The notes under the pieces: generated by a model
Seen by the model: only the letters and a program-made list of their open reading frames with translations
Database searches by the model: none
Told to the model about the DNA's origin: nothing
Source: Gracilaria vermiculophylla
Lineage: Eukaryota; Rhodophyta; Florideophyceae; Gracilariales; Gracilariaceae
DNA length: 64,000 nucleotides
NCBI GenBank assembly: GCA_019155205.2
Contig: JAHNZQ020000092.1
Location: 642,546 to 706,545 of the forward strand
Direction of reading: 5' to 3'
Made by a program: the position numbers and the translations under genes
Part shown: positions 29,601-38,910 of the stretch, piece by piece
Position numbering within the stretch: the stretch's first letter is position 1
How the letters are laid out: every line of letters starts with the position of its first letter

Positions 29601-30177
29601 AGGCGCCCCACGGTCGCAAGCTGGCGACGCGACCGCGGATGATTGCGCCCGGGCGGATGTCGGACGCTGAGGCGTGCAAGGGTGGATCGCGGTCAGCGCC
29701 TCCCAGCGCGGGCGGCATGTCGCGGCGGCGGTCGGCGGGCGGGCGCTGCGCATTGTGCCGTTGGAAGCGCGACACGATGGCGTCGTTTTCTCGGTTGGCG
29801 CGGGCGACGACGTCGGCGGTTTTGATTCCCGAGCCCAGAAAGCCGTCGCCCAGGGGGGCGTCGTCAAGCGCGCTTCGGGCGGGGCTTCGCGCACGAGACT
29901 CTGGCTCCGCGCGCGGCCTCTTCGGCGGCGCGGCCGGCGCGCGCCGCAAAATGCGAGGAACGGAGCGGAAAATTGACGCGGTGAGGGCGTCGGGAAGCGT
30001 GTCGCCGCCACATTGCTTGGCGACGGCGGCGCGGAAGGAACGCTGGTCGGCGCTCTGCTTTGCTATGTCTATGAGGAATTCGGCCAGCACCTTGTCGTTG
30101 ACGCCGAGGTGATTCTCAACTTCGGTGCAAATTCTGGCCACCAGAGAGAGGTGGCGCAGTTGATTGAGCTCCTCCAT
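26650..30177 (-). CDS. PRP22: DEAH-box splicing helicase PRP22/DHX8
   Basis: 1175 aa, the usual length. It releases spliced mRNA from the spliceosome. The N-terminal helical region opens with MEELNQLRHLSLVARICTEV as in DHX8. An S1 RNA-binding domain lies at about residues 170-245 (GAIIRGRVASLRPWGAFVSV, ...GLVHVSQIS). The helicase core has GETGSGKSTQ (about 542), a DEAH box (about 640), VTSATLDAEKF and QRRGRAGRTGPG; the HA2 and OB-fold regions follow to a Lys/Arg-rich end. An in-frame ATG at 30252 would add 25 residues; the ATG at 30177 has a GCCATGG context and matches the family start. Divergent with the SWI3-like gene and convergent with ChAPs (131 bp). Confidence 0.95.
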   Translation of the reverse strand: MEELNQLRHLSLVARICTEVENHLGVNDKVLAEFLIDIAKQSADQRSFRAAVAKQCGGDTLPDALTASIFRSVPRILRRAPAAPPKRPRAEPESRARSPARSALDDAPLGDGFLGSGIKTADVVARANRENDAIVSRFQRHNAQRPPADRRRDMPPALGGADRDPPLHASASDIRPGAIIRGRVASLRPWGAFVSVGDLRNAREGLVHVSQISQSGARVSHPSEVLSRGKEVFVKVQSVERNRISLSMRGIDQINGQDIQGAATSLAAAPRAREPRAEDLEAERYRMHRMAMRRTGDREHLVSGIPKTFLQERESALGFERGGRMKRKLPETEQWELTQLAKILPPKQLKKHLTMMAAYDPDGDRDKDGDGLAVLMGDEGEEDIADVEIELNEDEPAFLQSSDTGIGVSRTQPLSPVRIVKNPDGSLQRAAMTQSALAKERREVRDQQRAALENEMPTDLNLAWEDPMSRERHVAAELRGTIAGRSQIPEWKRKAMGMTPSFGFAKPVDKTIAEQRAALPIAKLKTQLLSAVEANQILVVVGETGSGKSTQMTQYLADAGYINGGKRIGCTQPRRVAAMSVAKRVAEERGCRLGEEVGYSIRFEDCTSPETQIKYMTDGMLLREVLTDSDLNQYSVIMLDEAHERTIATDVLFGLLKDCVKRRKDLKVIVTSATLDAEKFSSYFFNCDIFTIPGRLFPVEVLFAKEPVFDYLEEALLTVTKIHMEEPAGDILLFLTGQEEIDTAAEILFERMKAMPSRTPELIILPVYSALPSEMQTRIFDPAPPGSRKCVIATNIAEASLTIDGIYYVVDPGFAKQKVYNPKLGMDSLVVAPISQASARQRRGRAGRTGPGKCYCLYTEYSYMNEMLPTTVPELQRSNLAHTVLTLKAMGINDLLVFDFMDPPPAPYLISAMERLYSLGALDEEGLLTKLGRMMSQFPLDPMLSKMLLASVDLGCSEEILTVVAMLGVQSVFYRPKEKQGQADQKKSKFHQPEGDHLTLLTVYNAWKHNRFSSPWCYDNFVQARSLKRAQDVRKQLVTIMDRFKLDILSAGRNYVKIRKAIVSGFFVHAAKKDPQEGYRTLVDGQQVFIHPSSSLFHAQPEWVIYHEVVLTTKEYMREVMAIEGNWLVELAPRFFRTGDPHKLSRRKRREKIEPLFDKYALRPDDWRLSKRKRV

Positions 30178-30548
30178 GGCGTGGGCGCTGCGGCGGCGGG
30201 GAGCGAAAACGCGTTGTAGGGCATGCTGAGCTCGTATCCAAGCAAGCGCCATGCGCGTGCGTGTTGCGCAGCAGGACCAAGATGGGGCGCGGCCGAGCAG
30301 TGCTTACAGTGTCGGATCGCATTACACTATAAGTTTGCTTCCACCAGGCAGCTGTAGTAGCTGTAGTAGTAATTGGCGGGTGCGGATGCGAATTGTGCGA
30401 ATTGCGCGAATTGGCGGCTATCGACGGGCTACACGGAGAGAAGGGAGCATGTCGGGCGTGGGGCGTGCGAAGGGGCGTGCCAGACGCTGGCGCGGTTGTT
30501 GGGCACGCTGTTCGGTGGAGCGGAGACGGCCGAGCCCCGAGGCGCGCA
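30178..30548. promoter_or_regulatory. Divergent promoter region PRP22/SWI3-like
   Basis: 371 bp between opposed ATGs. It has a TATAAG element at 30328-30333 on the plus strand, a CTGTAGTAG direct repeat near 30352-30372 and AATTGGCGG/AATTGCGCG words. If the upstream ATG of PRP22 (30252) is used the region shrinks by 75 bp. Confidence 0.45.
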
Positions 30549-33500
30549 ATGGCTCCGTGGGCGGCGTCGATAAAGGTGTACCGGCCCAGATGCGGGCTGC
30601 AAGACGCAAAGGCGCTCAAGAAGCGCAGGGTGGCGGCGGCGTACACGGGGCTGTCCGAGGCGTTCCGCAGACGGGGCATGGCGGGCAGCAAGTGCTCGCC
30701 CGAGCGACTGGCGCTGCTCATCGCCGAGCTGCGAGAGTTTATGGACTACAACTTCGGCGCCGACGCCCCCGACGAGACGCAGAGCTTGCTCACGATAATT
30801 CCGGCGCGTCTTTTTGGCGATTTTTCGGAAGGCGGTTCCGTTCATTGCATCCTGGACGCGTGCTTCGAGTTCGCCGCGGAGCGCAGTATTACTCACCTGG
30901 ATTTTCTGGACGACTCCAAGCTGGACCTGCACACCGACCTTCTGCTCTCCGTGGAGCGCCGCTTGAAGGCCGCAAACCACGTGCCCATCATCAAGGCCTT
31001 CATCTCCCCCTCCGTCCCGCTCAAGGACGCCGAGCGAATCCGCACCGCCCTGCACACCCACGGAGCCGCCATTCTGTCCAACCCAGACGTAGCCACGCAC
31101 GTCATCTACCCCGACCCCCCCGGTACCCGCGAGCACCAAACCGATGGACAGGTGCTTGTGCGCATGCTCAAACGAGCCAAATTCGACGCCGACGATGAGT
31201 GCTTCGTCCACTGGTTCTTTCACCCCGACTCCTACGACGATTGGGTTCCGAAGCACGACGTTCTCGGCCACTTGTTTTCCCCGCCAAGACGAAGCAACGG
31301 AGATCAATGGCACCTGCAAGCCCGCTGGGTCAGAGACACCGAGCTCTTCAACGAGTGGATGAATGAACTGGACTACGAGATGCCCATGAACTTCAACGAT
31401 TTTGTTGGCCGGCCCCCGATTGACATATCCTGCTTGCCTGGTCCCGGAGGCATTTCCAAGGTCTTGCTCAAACTCCGCATCTCTAAGGAAAAGGCTCTGG
31501 AAGGGGAGCGAGACGTGGAAGGTTTTCGAATGGTGGGGCTCCCTTCCATCGACAGTGACGACAACTCACGCGACAAGTCGCAGCCAGCCATCAAGCATGC
31601 AAAATCAAAACGCACTTCGTTGAATCCAAAGTCTGAACTGTCCGGAGCAACGAGCGATGAAGTCGTCGAGGACGGCCAAACAGAAAACGGCAGTGCAAAC
31701 GTCGACAAAAGTCGTGACCAGAACGCCCAACCATCCAAAATAGCCTTGGGCGACGGCGTGTTTATGCCCTCCTTCGCCAAATGGTTCCAAATGAATGCCG
31801 TCCATGACATTGAGCGACGAGCTCTTCCAGAGTTTTTCTCAGGTCGATTCGTGTCAAAGACAGAAGATTCTTACAGACAGATCCGAAATTTCATCATTCG
31901 AACATGGCGAAAGAACCCTAATGGTTATCTTTCTTGCACTGCCGCCCGAAGATACTTATCCGGTGATTCCTGCGCCATCCTGCGAGTGCACGGGTTTCTA
32001 GAGCATTGGGGTTTGATAAACTACGCATGCCCCGACGCAGCGCCTCCTCCTTCGTTCAACCCTCCCCCCCGCCCTCTCCCCGTATTGAGCATGAATTCTC
32101 AAAGTGACAGGCCTGGCATTCATATGCTTCTTGATGATGGAAGCACGGCCGAGTTGGTGGATGGGAAGATTGTTAAGCGAGATCGAAGGGGAACCATGAC
32201 AGGCCCAGCACACGCAAATGTTGTGCTACACGACTCAGCAATTGGAAGTCACCCAACACCCACAGCTTCCAGGCCTACCAAACCCCCCGTTGAGTATCAC
32301 TGCGATTCATGCAAGGCTGATTGCTCAGTACTTCGATTCCACTGCGCCACGAAGGCAGATGTGGACCTCTGTGCAGCTTGCTACCACGCCGGAAGATATG
32401 CGTCGGACATGAAACCTCGGGATTTCATTCAGATGAATTCGACCATTGGGCAGGGCAGTGCAGAAGAATCCGATCCTAACGTCTGGACGGAAAGTGAGAT
32501 TTTGTTGTTATTAGAGGCATTGGAAATGTTTACCGACAAATGGACTCGCATTTCAGAGCACGTGGGATCAAAAACGAAAAGCCAGTGCGTGATGAAATTC
32601 CTTCAGCTGCCAATTGAGGACGCATTCTTGAAGACTACGGTAAAGAACTGGTGGTCTGAGCATCCGATAAAAACTGAGAATATGCCATCTCCAATGGAAA
32701 TTATGAGGAATGCAGGGGCAAGAGAATCATCTCTTGCGGCGATCGCCGGAAAGGGTTCTGCACGGCGCACGCATTCCGGACAGCCTCTGGTTTGTGCGGA
32801 TCAAATCAGCACGATTGCTCCATTTATTGCTGTGATGGCATCGTGCTGCCCATCAGAAAAGCTGGAAATGTTGCTAGAAGCCATGGACTTCGAAGAGCCG
32901 CAGAGACGAATTCGAAATGCGTTTCAAGGTATTTGCAGAAAGCTGATGGCCGATACGTGCGAGAAGGCGGACGGGGACGCAAAATGCGATGAGCAACCGA
33001 TATCCGCAGTGAAACAAATGGCGTTCACCAACACGGTGTACAGTTCTCTGGCGAGCGCTATTCGGACACCCGACCACATTCTCAGGTCTGATTTCGGGGG
33101 GTACTTGAGGATGGCCGTTTCTGCTTTAGTGGGCACCACGCCCGCGGAAGGTGACGAAATGGACAATTTGCGTTTTCATGAATCGCCGTGGAACTGCCTG
33201 AGAGACATGAGCGCATGGCGTGCTTCAATGGACAGTGAAGAGACTACAGGGCAGACACACAAGGTGGCAAATGGGATGGACACAGACGTGGCGCAGAGTA
33301 CAGACGACGGGGGCATCAGCAAGCTTTCATCGCCTGCGATTGCTCTGTCGTGTCTGGCGAGTGCGTGCGTTGTGGCTGCACAGTGGCGCAATGCTGAGGA
33401 AGTGGAAGTCGAGCGCCTGCTGGGGCTGTGCATGGAGTTAAGGCTTGCTATGATTCGCCTAAAGATGAAGCAGCTGAGTCAAATCGAAAAACACGAGGAG

Positions 33501-33890
33501 TTTGGGCGGCAGGCGCGTAAAAGGCACATGATCACTACGGCATGTGAAGCAATACGGATCAAGAGGCAGCGGTTGATGATGGAAGAAGGGGTTGGACTAG
33601 ATGAAGGAATGGCGAACGGGGTTTGTGAGCCTGTGAAGGCAGTGGAGAGTGATGAGGCAGGCGTGGCTGCATTGTCGTTGTGTGAAGGTAAGTGTGTGAC
33701 GAGTGCGATGAAGACATGGACCGAAGAAGGAGCTTTCGACGAAAAAGTGCGGAAGATGGGTTTGCCTGATTACTCGACGGAGGAGGCTGTGGAAGACGTT
33801 CGGCTGAAAAAGGCGGAGAAGAACGAGAGCGCGGCGGTTGGTCAAGAGATCTCGGAGGAGGAGGGCGAGGATAACATGGACACGACGTGA
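30549..33890 (+). CDS. SWI3/SMARCC-like chromatin remodelling subunit
   Basis: 1113 aa. The N-terminal third (about residues 15-300) matches the SMARCC N-terminal module, with HVIYPDPPG, ECFVHWFFHPDSYDDWVP and a FNEWMNELDYEMPMN end. The SWIRM domain (about 405-500) has MPSFAKWFQMNAVHDIERRAL and VHGFLEHWGLINY. A ZZ-type zinc finger (about 580-630) has YHCDSCKADCSVLRFHC and DLCAACYHAG. The SANT domain (about 640-695) has VWTESEILLLLEALEMF, and a C-terminal helical region with long Arg/Lys/Glu helices ends the protein. It is a core scaffold of SWI/SNF remodelers. The frame opens at a TTG; the first ATG is 30549. Confidence 0.93.
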   Translation: MAPWAASIKVYRPRCGLQDAKALKKRRVAAAYTGLSEAFRRRGMAGSKCSPERLALLIAELREFMDYNFGADAPDETQSLLTIIPARLFGDFSEGGSVHCILDACFEFAAERSITHLDFLDDSKLDLHTDLLLSVERRLKAANHVPIIKAFISPSVPLKDAERIRTALHTHGAAILSNPDVATHVIYPDPPGTREHQTDGQVLVRMLKRAKFDADDECFVHWFFHPDSYDDWVPKHDVLGHLFSPPRRSNGDQWHLQARWVRDTELFNEWMNELDYEMPMNFNDFVGRPPIDISCLPGPGGISKVLLKLRISKEKALEGERDVEGFRMVGLPSIDSDDNSRDKSQPAIKHAKSKRTSLNPKSELSGATSDEVVEDGQTENGSANVDKSRDQNAQPSKIALGDGVFMPSFAKWFQMNAVHDIERRALPEFFSGRFVSKTEDSYRQIRNFIIRTWRKNPNGYLSCTAARRYLSGDSCAILRVHGFLEHWGLINYACPDAAPPPSFNPPPRPLPVLSMNSQSDRPGIHMLLDDGSTAELVDGKIVKRDRRGTMTGPAHANVVLHDSAIGSHPTPTASRPTKPPVEYHCDSCKADCSVLRFHCATKADVDLCAACYHAGRYASDMKPRDFIQMNSTIGQGSAEESDPNVWTESEILLLLEALEMFTDKWTRISEHVGSKTKSQCVMKFLQLPIEDAFLKTTVKNWWSEHPIKTENMPSPMEIMRNAGARESSLAAIAGKGSARRTHSGQPLVCADQISTIAPFIAVMASCCPSEKLEMLLEAMDFEEPQRRIRNAFQGICRKLMADTCEKADGDAKCDEQPISAVKQMAFTNTVYSSLASAIRTPDHILRSDFGGYLRMAVSALVGTTPAEGDEMDNLRFHESPWNCLRDMSAWRASMDSEETTGQTHKVANGMDTDVAQSTDDGGISKLSSPAIALSCLASACVVAAQWRNAEEVEVERLLGLCMELRLAMIRLKMKQLSQIEKHEEFGRQARKRHMITTACEAIRIKRQRLMMEEGVGLDEGMANGVCEPVKAVESDEAGVAALSLCEGKCVTSAMKTWTEEGAFDEKVRKMGLPDYSTEEAVEDVRLKKAEKNESAAVGQEISEEEGEDNMDTT

Positions 33891-34431
33891 TTGCGAGAGA
33901 CATGTGCGGGCAGTCATATATGGCATTTGCTGCCTGGACGCACTTCACTGCGTGAACGACACTGCGGGAACGAAAAGTGGAGTACGGAGATGAAGGTGGA
34001 GGGAGGTGAGGGGTGGGTGGATTGGGGAGGGTTGGCGACGCGGCCGAGGCGCTCGGCGTATGAGGGGAGGTCGTGGCGAAGGGCGATGACGTGTGGGTGG
34101 TACAAGCACGGCGCGGTGCGACTGTAAGGGCGCACGCATTACAGCAGCCTGGCTGGCGCCAGTCGGGCGCTGCGAGCGCGCCGCCACCGCAATGCGCGCG
34201 GCTGCGGCGGCTGCCACGCGCTGTGCTCTGCGGTCGGCCGCGCACCGCTATTCCCGCAGCCGCCGCCTCTATCGCATCCCGTACGCCCGCCGACGTGCGC
34301 GCCCGCTCGACTGCGCGCTGACAGCCGCGCCGCCGCGCCGTCGCGCCGTCGCGCCGTCGCGCCGTCGTGCCGAGCAGCTGCAGTTCTGCTGACCCCTCAC
34401 GCCCAGCCGTCGTGTGCGCCCCATTGGGACG
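33891..34431. other. Tandem intergenic region
   Basis: 541 bp between the SWI3-like stop and the DUF218 ATG. It ends in a nine-base GCGCCGTC-type repeat (34331-34368, four units) just before the ATG. The region is GC-richer than its surroundings from 34190 on. No gene recognised. Confidence 0.4.
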
Positions 34432-35529
34432 ATGGTCACCTTCGCCAGGCGCGCCGATACCGCCGCTGCCTCGCTACAGCGCTGGCTCGGCGGCGCCGCG
34501 CTCCCTTCCCATGACAAGTACAACTCCAACAAACCGAGAATGCTCCCTGCCTTCCGCGCGCCTGCCTCGCTCAGATTCATTGCCCTCGCCGCCTTTGCCG
34601 TGCTTGTTCTGTATTGTGTGTTCGACTCGCTCTCTCTCTTTTCCGTCCACTCCGCGCTCGCCGTCTTGTACAATGCCCCCACCGCGCGCCAGGTCCGCAA
34701 CGACGTCGTGCTCGATGCCGTCACCGAGGCCACCGCTGAAAATGCGCGACCACCCCACCTGCGCCCGCTCACCACTTTGATCATGGTCGCCGGTCACGCA
34801 GTGTATACCGCTCACAAGTGGGACCTTGCGTCGCTGTCGGATGAGAGCAACTGGGTGCTGGAGCCGTTCCAAAAAGGCCAGGTTCCAACCTTTCTCAGCC
34901 ACATTCAGCGCGGCGTCGAGATGGTTGCGAACGATTCTACCGCCTTACTTCTGTTTTCCGGCGGTCAAACTCGCCTCGACACCGGCCCGCGCAGTGAAGG
35001 CATGACCTACTGGATCGCTGCCGACTCGCTCGACTGGTTTGGTCAGGAACCCTCCAAAGTGCGCAACCGCACCTACGCCGAGGAGTACGCCCGAGACTCC
35101 ATGGAGAACTTGCTGTTCTCCATTTGTCGCTTCAACCAGCTAACCGGCAGATACCCGCACCTCATCAAAGTGGTCGGCTTCGAGTTTAAACGATACCGTT
35201 TTGTCGACATTCATCGCAGGGCGCTCCGCTTTCCCGCGCACCGTTTCCAGTACTTTGGAATCGACCCTGAAAACGCGGGCGGAGTGCACGGCGTAGCCGC
35301 TGGTGAAAGGGCCAAAGCCTTGGGCCCCTTTTCCGCAGACCCGTACGGCTGCAATTCGCCGATTCTTAGTCTGAAACGTCGCGACAGAAATCCATACATC
35401 AGATATCACCCGTATCCGCAGGGTTGTCCAGAGCTTTCTGCTCTGTTTCGTCACTGTAGTCGCTCGGTCTTCAAAGGTGCACTGCCTTGGGACCCACGTA
35501 TAGGAACGAATGAAGACCGAAAGCGTTAG
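34432..35529 (+). CDS. DUF218-domain type II membrane protein
   Basis: 365 aa. A short N-terminal cytosolic part and one membrane segment (about residues 40-62, FIALAAFAVLVLYCVF) anchor a luminal or extracellular DUF218 domain. Family motifs are TLIMVAGHAVYTAHKWD, FQKGQVPTFLSHIQRGVEM, LLLFSGGQTRLDTGPRSEG, AEEYARDSMENLLFSICRF and VVGFEFKRYRFVDIHRRAL. DUF218 proteins such as bacterial YdcF/SanA have unclear roles, often in envelope or glycan metabolism; the eukaryotic branch with this exact motif set is uncharacterised. The frame opens at a GTG; ATG at 34432 is the first methionine. Confidence 0.8.
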   Translation: MVTFARRADTAAASLQRWLGGAALPSHDKYNSNKPRMLPAFRAPASLRFIALAAFAVLVLYCVFDSLSLFSVHSALAVLYNAPTARQVRNDVVLDAVTEATAENARPPHLRPLTTLIMVAGHAVYTAHKWDLASLSDESNWVLEPFQKGQVPTFLSHIQRGVEMVANDSTALLLFSGGQTRLDTGPRSEGMTYWIAADSLDWFGQEPSKVRNRTYAEEYARDSMENLLFSICRFNQLTGRYPHLIKVVGFEFKRYRFVDIHRRALRFPAHRFQYFGIDPENAGGVHGVAAGERAKALGPFSADPYGCNSPILSLKRRDRNPYIRYHPYPQGCPELSALFRHCSRSVFKGALPWDPRIGTNEDRKR

Positions 35530-37234
35530 CAGCGCTTCTGCTAGCAACGTCGATTGCGAGCATCTCTCCAGCAGGTGAGCAAAATGGCCTTCACAAGCAC
35601 GATGCCATCGTCTGCCCCAACTTGAAATTCCTCATTTACAAAGGCTCGACATCCCACGAGCAAAATAGCCAGCCAGTCAACATGTACAGAAATACTCGTC
35701 GCCCATGATCAGATATTCTGTGCCGAAGGACTGCAGCTATCAATGCCTAAATCTCACGTTCCGAGATACCTGGCGTAAGCTCACCAGTCTACGCACGTGG
35801 GATTTCATGCCCCGCTCTTCTCTCTTCTACCGTTTAGTTCAACACTGGCGCACAACTCCGACGGAAAGCATGTTACCTCACACCGCACCTCAATTGACCC
35901 TGGCTTTCGTTTCCTCGTTGCCTACAATGACGATTAAGTTCAGCAGCACAATACATACAGATGCTGGACGTGATTCGTTTTAGCACAGGAAATCGGCGAG
36001 GCCATCTTTGAAAGTATCGTACGCCAAATAGTAAACTCATAGATGATCGCGATATCTCGCATCATCCTAACTGTATAACACTCCGCGAAAAAAGCGCTGA
36101 ACGGTCGGCCCGTCTGGTTGCCATCAAGCATTTTATTGTGTTACAGGCCCATGCCTGTGGTGCTCCAGTTTCGAACTCGTGATGTGAAAGCCTTTCATGA
36201 GCGGGAAAACCAAGAGGCTGGATTGCTCCTTCAAATGCTTTTCAGTGCCCTTCAAATGCTTTTCAGTGCCCTTCACATGCTTTTCAGTGCCCTTCACATG
36301 CTTTTCAGTGCCCTTCACATGCTTTTCAGTGCCCTTCAAATGCTTTTCAGTACCCTAGTGCAAATCATTGCCATGTGTTCCCATTGAAAGACGCGTTTCT
36401 TGTGGGAAAATGAACAGATAAGTATTTGAAGTTTGTGATCGATCTACTTGGACACCCACTTTGTATCGTTGAGACTGAACGTCAACCGTAACGGTGTTCA
36501 GAAAACAAGAGAAAAAATGTATATTTATTCAAACAGACAAAACAAGTTATACTTCGATGGATGAGAGCTCAGACGTGGTCTTCCAAAGTCGTTCATTTCA
36601 GGCAGTCATCCTCGTTGTGCTTCCATAAAACTTGTCCTAGCTCTCCAAAAGAACACGCCAAGTCGCACGTGTGCTGGAGCATACGATGCGCTTTACCTCG
36701 CTTTCGCCTTCCTCAGAAAAAGTCTCTCGCCTTTTGCTTGCCTTTGAGAGCGAGCTGAACGGCGAAGACGATTCCCTCGCACCAATGCATATTCGATTTC
36801 CTCGATCACAATTACGATTGTCAAAGAAGCAATATCGACACCTGAGGTTCAAGCGGTACCCAGGATTTCGCCAGAGCACAACGCATACCGTTTTCAGAAC
36901 CAGAGACATCGATGTGGACGAAAAGCCAACTTGCTCATTCTGCAGCGGAAGATGTGCAACTTATAACACTAAACTTTATAAATGTTCCGAAAGCAGTCGT
37001 GGAAGATGTCTCCTACAAATTGCTTTAAGGAAGTTGGTCGGCCGTCATGAGTGATGATCTGGCTTGTCATCAACGAGACGAATTCTGGACTGCCTTGAGA
37101 AAGCAATATCTGCTGTAAAAGCAGAGAAAGTTTGTCAGCCAAGTCTTTGAAAAGTAGCCTACGGATCACTTGAGAGACAAGGAGACACGGGATAATAAAT
37201 CTTCATCAAACTCAGAGTGGATTGCTCCCGGCCT
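35530..37234. other. 1.7-kb intergenic region
   Basis: Lies between the DUF218 stop and the PAO-like stop (convergent). Apart from a 21-bp tandem repeat at 36229-36354 I see only short frames without recognisable domains. One 127-aa frame (36671-37054 +) has a CSFCSGRC word but no other support. Confidence 0.45.
36229..36354. repeat. 21-bp tandem repeat, six copies
   Basis: CTTCA(A/C)ATGCTTTTCAGTGCC is repeated six times with an A/C alternation and one final G-to-A change. On the plus strand it reads as a seven-residue repeat (MLFSALH/Q) inside a short open frame of no recognised family. Its position near the end of an otherwise featureless region suggests a minisatellite. Confidence 0.9.
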
Positions 37235-38910
37235 TCATTCTAACCTTTTGCGCAATCCATAGGAAACGATGTAAAAAAGGACAGAAACCGTAACTACCGC
37301 ATATGATACAGCTCTCGTTTTATCGTGCGCGGGCAATCCTCCGATCGTTGCTCCCAGGGCGATAACAAATGCAATTCTCTCAGCATGTTGTAGACTTCTT
37401 CTCAGGCGAGAACAGCTAGCGCATACGGCCGTGTGACCTGTCAATCGAGATTTGTATCTGTCACAATTATCATCCCCATGGAATGTAAACCAATGGCAAG
37501 CCTCAGGTGGAGCATGATCTACAAGCCACTTGCTCATTTCAACGATAAGTCTGTCTGAGGTCGTAGGCATGTTGAACTTTCTCCAACTGCTAACGTAATC
37601 CGTCGTTGTTGATGATTTTCTCATTTCGCGCTGCTGTGAAATCATGAGCTGCAAGTCCGCCTCGACCAATCGGTTTCGCTGAATATGATCAAGCCACGAC
37701 GGGATTCGAAAAAGCGGACGACGCGACGTTCCACGAAGAGCAAACGTCCGCACCAAGCCCGAAGAAATTGGAACGGCATAGTACGCGAAAGAAAGGCCAT
37801 CCGCTGTTACAATCTCTACCAAACAGGGCGGTCGGTACCGGAGACGAACCGAGCCCCCGTAGTAGTCTGCGGTGAATCCCTCAATGGTGTGATGTTTCAA
37901 TATACGAACCGGTATTGGAGCGGCTAAATCTCGACGCCCGATTTGTCCGTGATGTGCAAAGTGAATCTAAGACGGGCGAAGGGAGTGTGACAAAACCTTT
38001 GCCGACGATTAGTTGGACCGTCGCATTGATCGAATGGGAAGGGTGGTATACACTTACATGCGCCGGATCAAGTACGTTTTGGATCAAAGTTGTGAAGCAA
38101 AGAGGAAGGACACGAGAATACGAGCTTGTGATGTACTTTGCGCGTACGTCATCGACAAAAGATGGAAAAGAGTCTGCAGGTGGTTGGCAACTTCCCATCC
38201 ATACAAACAGCATACCGCTTCGCACAGTGCTTGGCAGAGAAGTAGCACACAAAAGATCGGATGGAGGCTTCTGGCTCTGAGGGATGAGCGAACACTCCCC
38301 TTTTGAGTTGAATTGCCACCCATGATACCCGCATTCCAGGCGTGCAGTTGCACGGTTTATGCGCTAGTCAGGAGTTAGACAAATGGACTGCTACGAATGG
38401 CACCAAATGGTAAGACGGACGTACTCCTTCAGAGAGTGCAGCAAATCGATGCGGGCATCGATCACGGAACACGGTCCAATCATCGCTACGTCGAGCACGC
38501 CACACGACTATATCAGTGCCGAGCACCTGAAGCGCGTTTGGCCGCTTGGTGTGCAAGTCGGCCTCCAGGGAAACGGGATACCACTGGTTGAGCCAATCGA
38601 ATGTACCCCTCGCGCGCGGTTGCGCTTCCAAAGCGCGCGGGGAGGCGTGGCGCTTCTCGCGATGGTTGGCGCCGCCCCGCTCGAGACCGACGGGCTGCGA
38701 AAGACGGCGGCGACGTGCTGCTCTGACCGCCGATGCGGCGCCACGCAGAGCCGTGGGCCGCTTCGGAAGAAAACAGGCGGAGCAGCGGGCGCGCGGGGGG
38801 GCCACACTGGTTGGCGGCGCCAAGAAACATCGGGCGCTCCTGCGCACACCGAGCTGGGCAGCACCAGCTGTCGCCGCTGCCGCCGCGGAGAAGGAGGGAG
38901 CGGTGCTCAT
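37235..38910 (-). CDS. PAO/TIC55-like Rieske oxygenase, three exons
   Basis: 507 aa from exons 38910-38425, 38363-38058 and 37966-37235; all joins keep frame. Residues 1-100 are Ala/Ser/Arg-rich without early acidic residues, fitting a plastid transit peptide. The Rieske cluster is CPHR...LECGYHGW, split by intron 1 (phase 0). The mononuclear iron site is N-x2-D-x2-H-x4-H (NVLDPAH followed by IHFAHHG), split by intron 2. The C-terminal part has the family CxxC motif (HTAVCASC) and two membrane segments near the end. Chlorophyll-breakdown PAO, TIC55 and chlorophyllide a oxygenase share this layout; I cannot choose between them by eye, though PAO is closest. The longer frame upstream opens at TTG; the ATG is 38910. 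Confidence 0.85.
37967..38057 (-). other. Intron 2 of the PAO-like gene (91 bp)
   Basis: Donor GTAAGT after GCGCAT, acceptor CGTCTTAG before ATTCACTTT. Removing it joins NVLDPAH to IHFAHHGQIG and rebuilds the iron-binding N-x2-D-x2-H-x4-H motif. A CTAAT word lies inside. Confidence 0.88.
38364..38424 (-). other. Intron 1 of the PAO-like gene (61 bp)
   Basis: Donor GTACGT directly after GAAGGA, acceptor CTGACTAG before CGCATAAAC, with CTAAC 12 bases before the acceptor. Removing it joins LSEG to RINRATARLECGYHGW and restores the Rieske domain in frame. Confidence 0.85.

Noticed and set aside
30393..30548. 52-residue N-terminal extension of the SWI3-like protein
   Set aside because: It starts at a TTG and shows no conservation pattern; the ATG at 30549 fits the family better.
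36671..37054. 127-aa plus-strand frame with a CSFCSGRC word
   Set aside because: Only one cysteine cluster, no further finger spacing and no homologous context.
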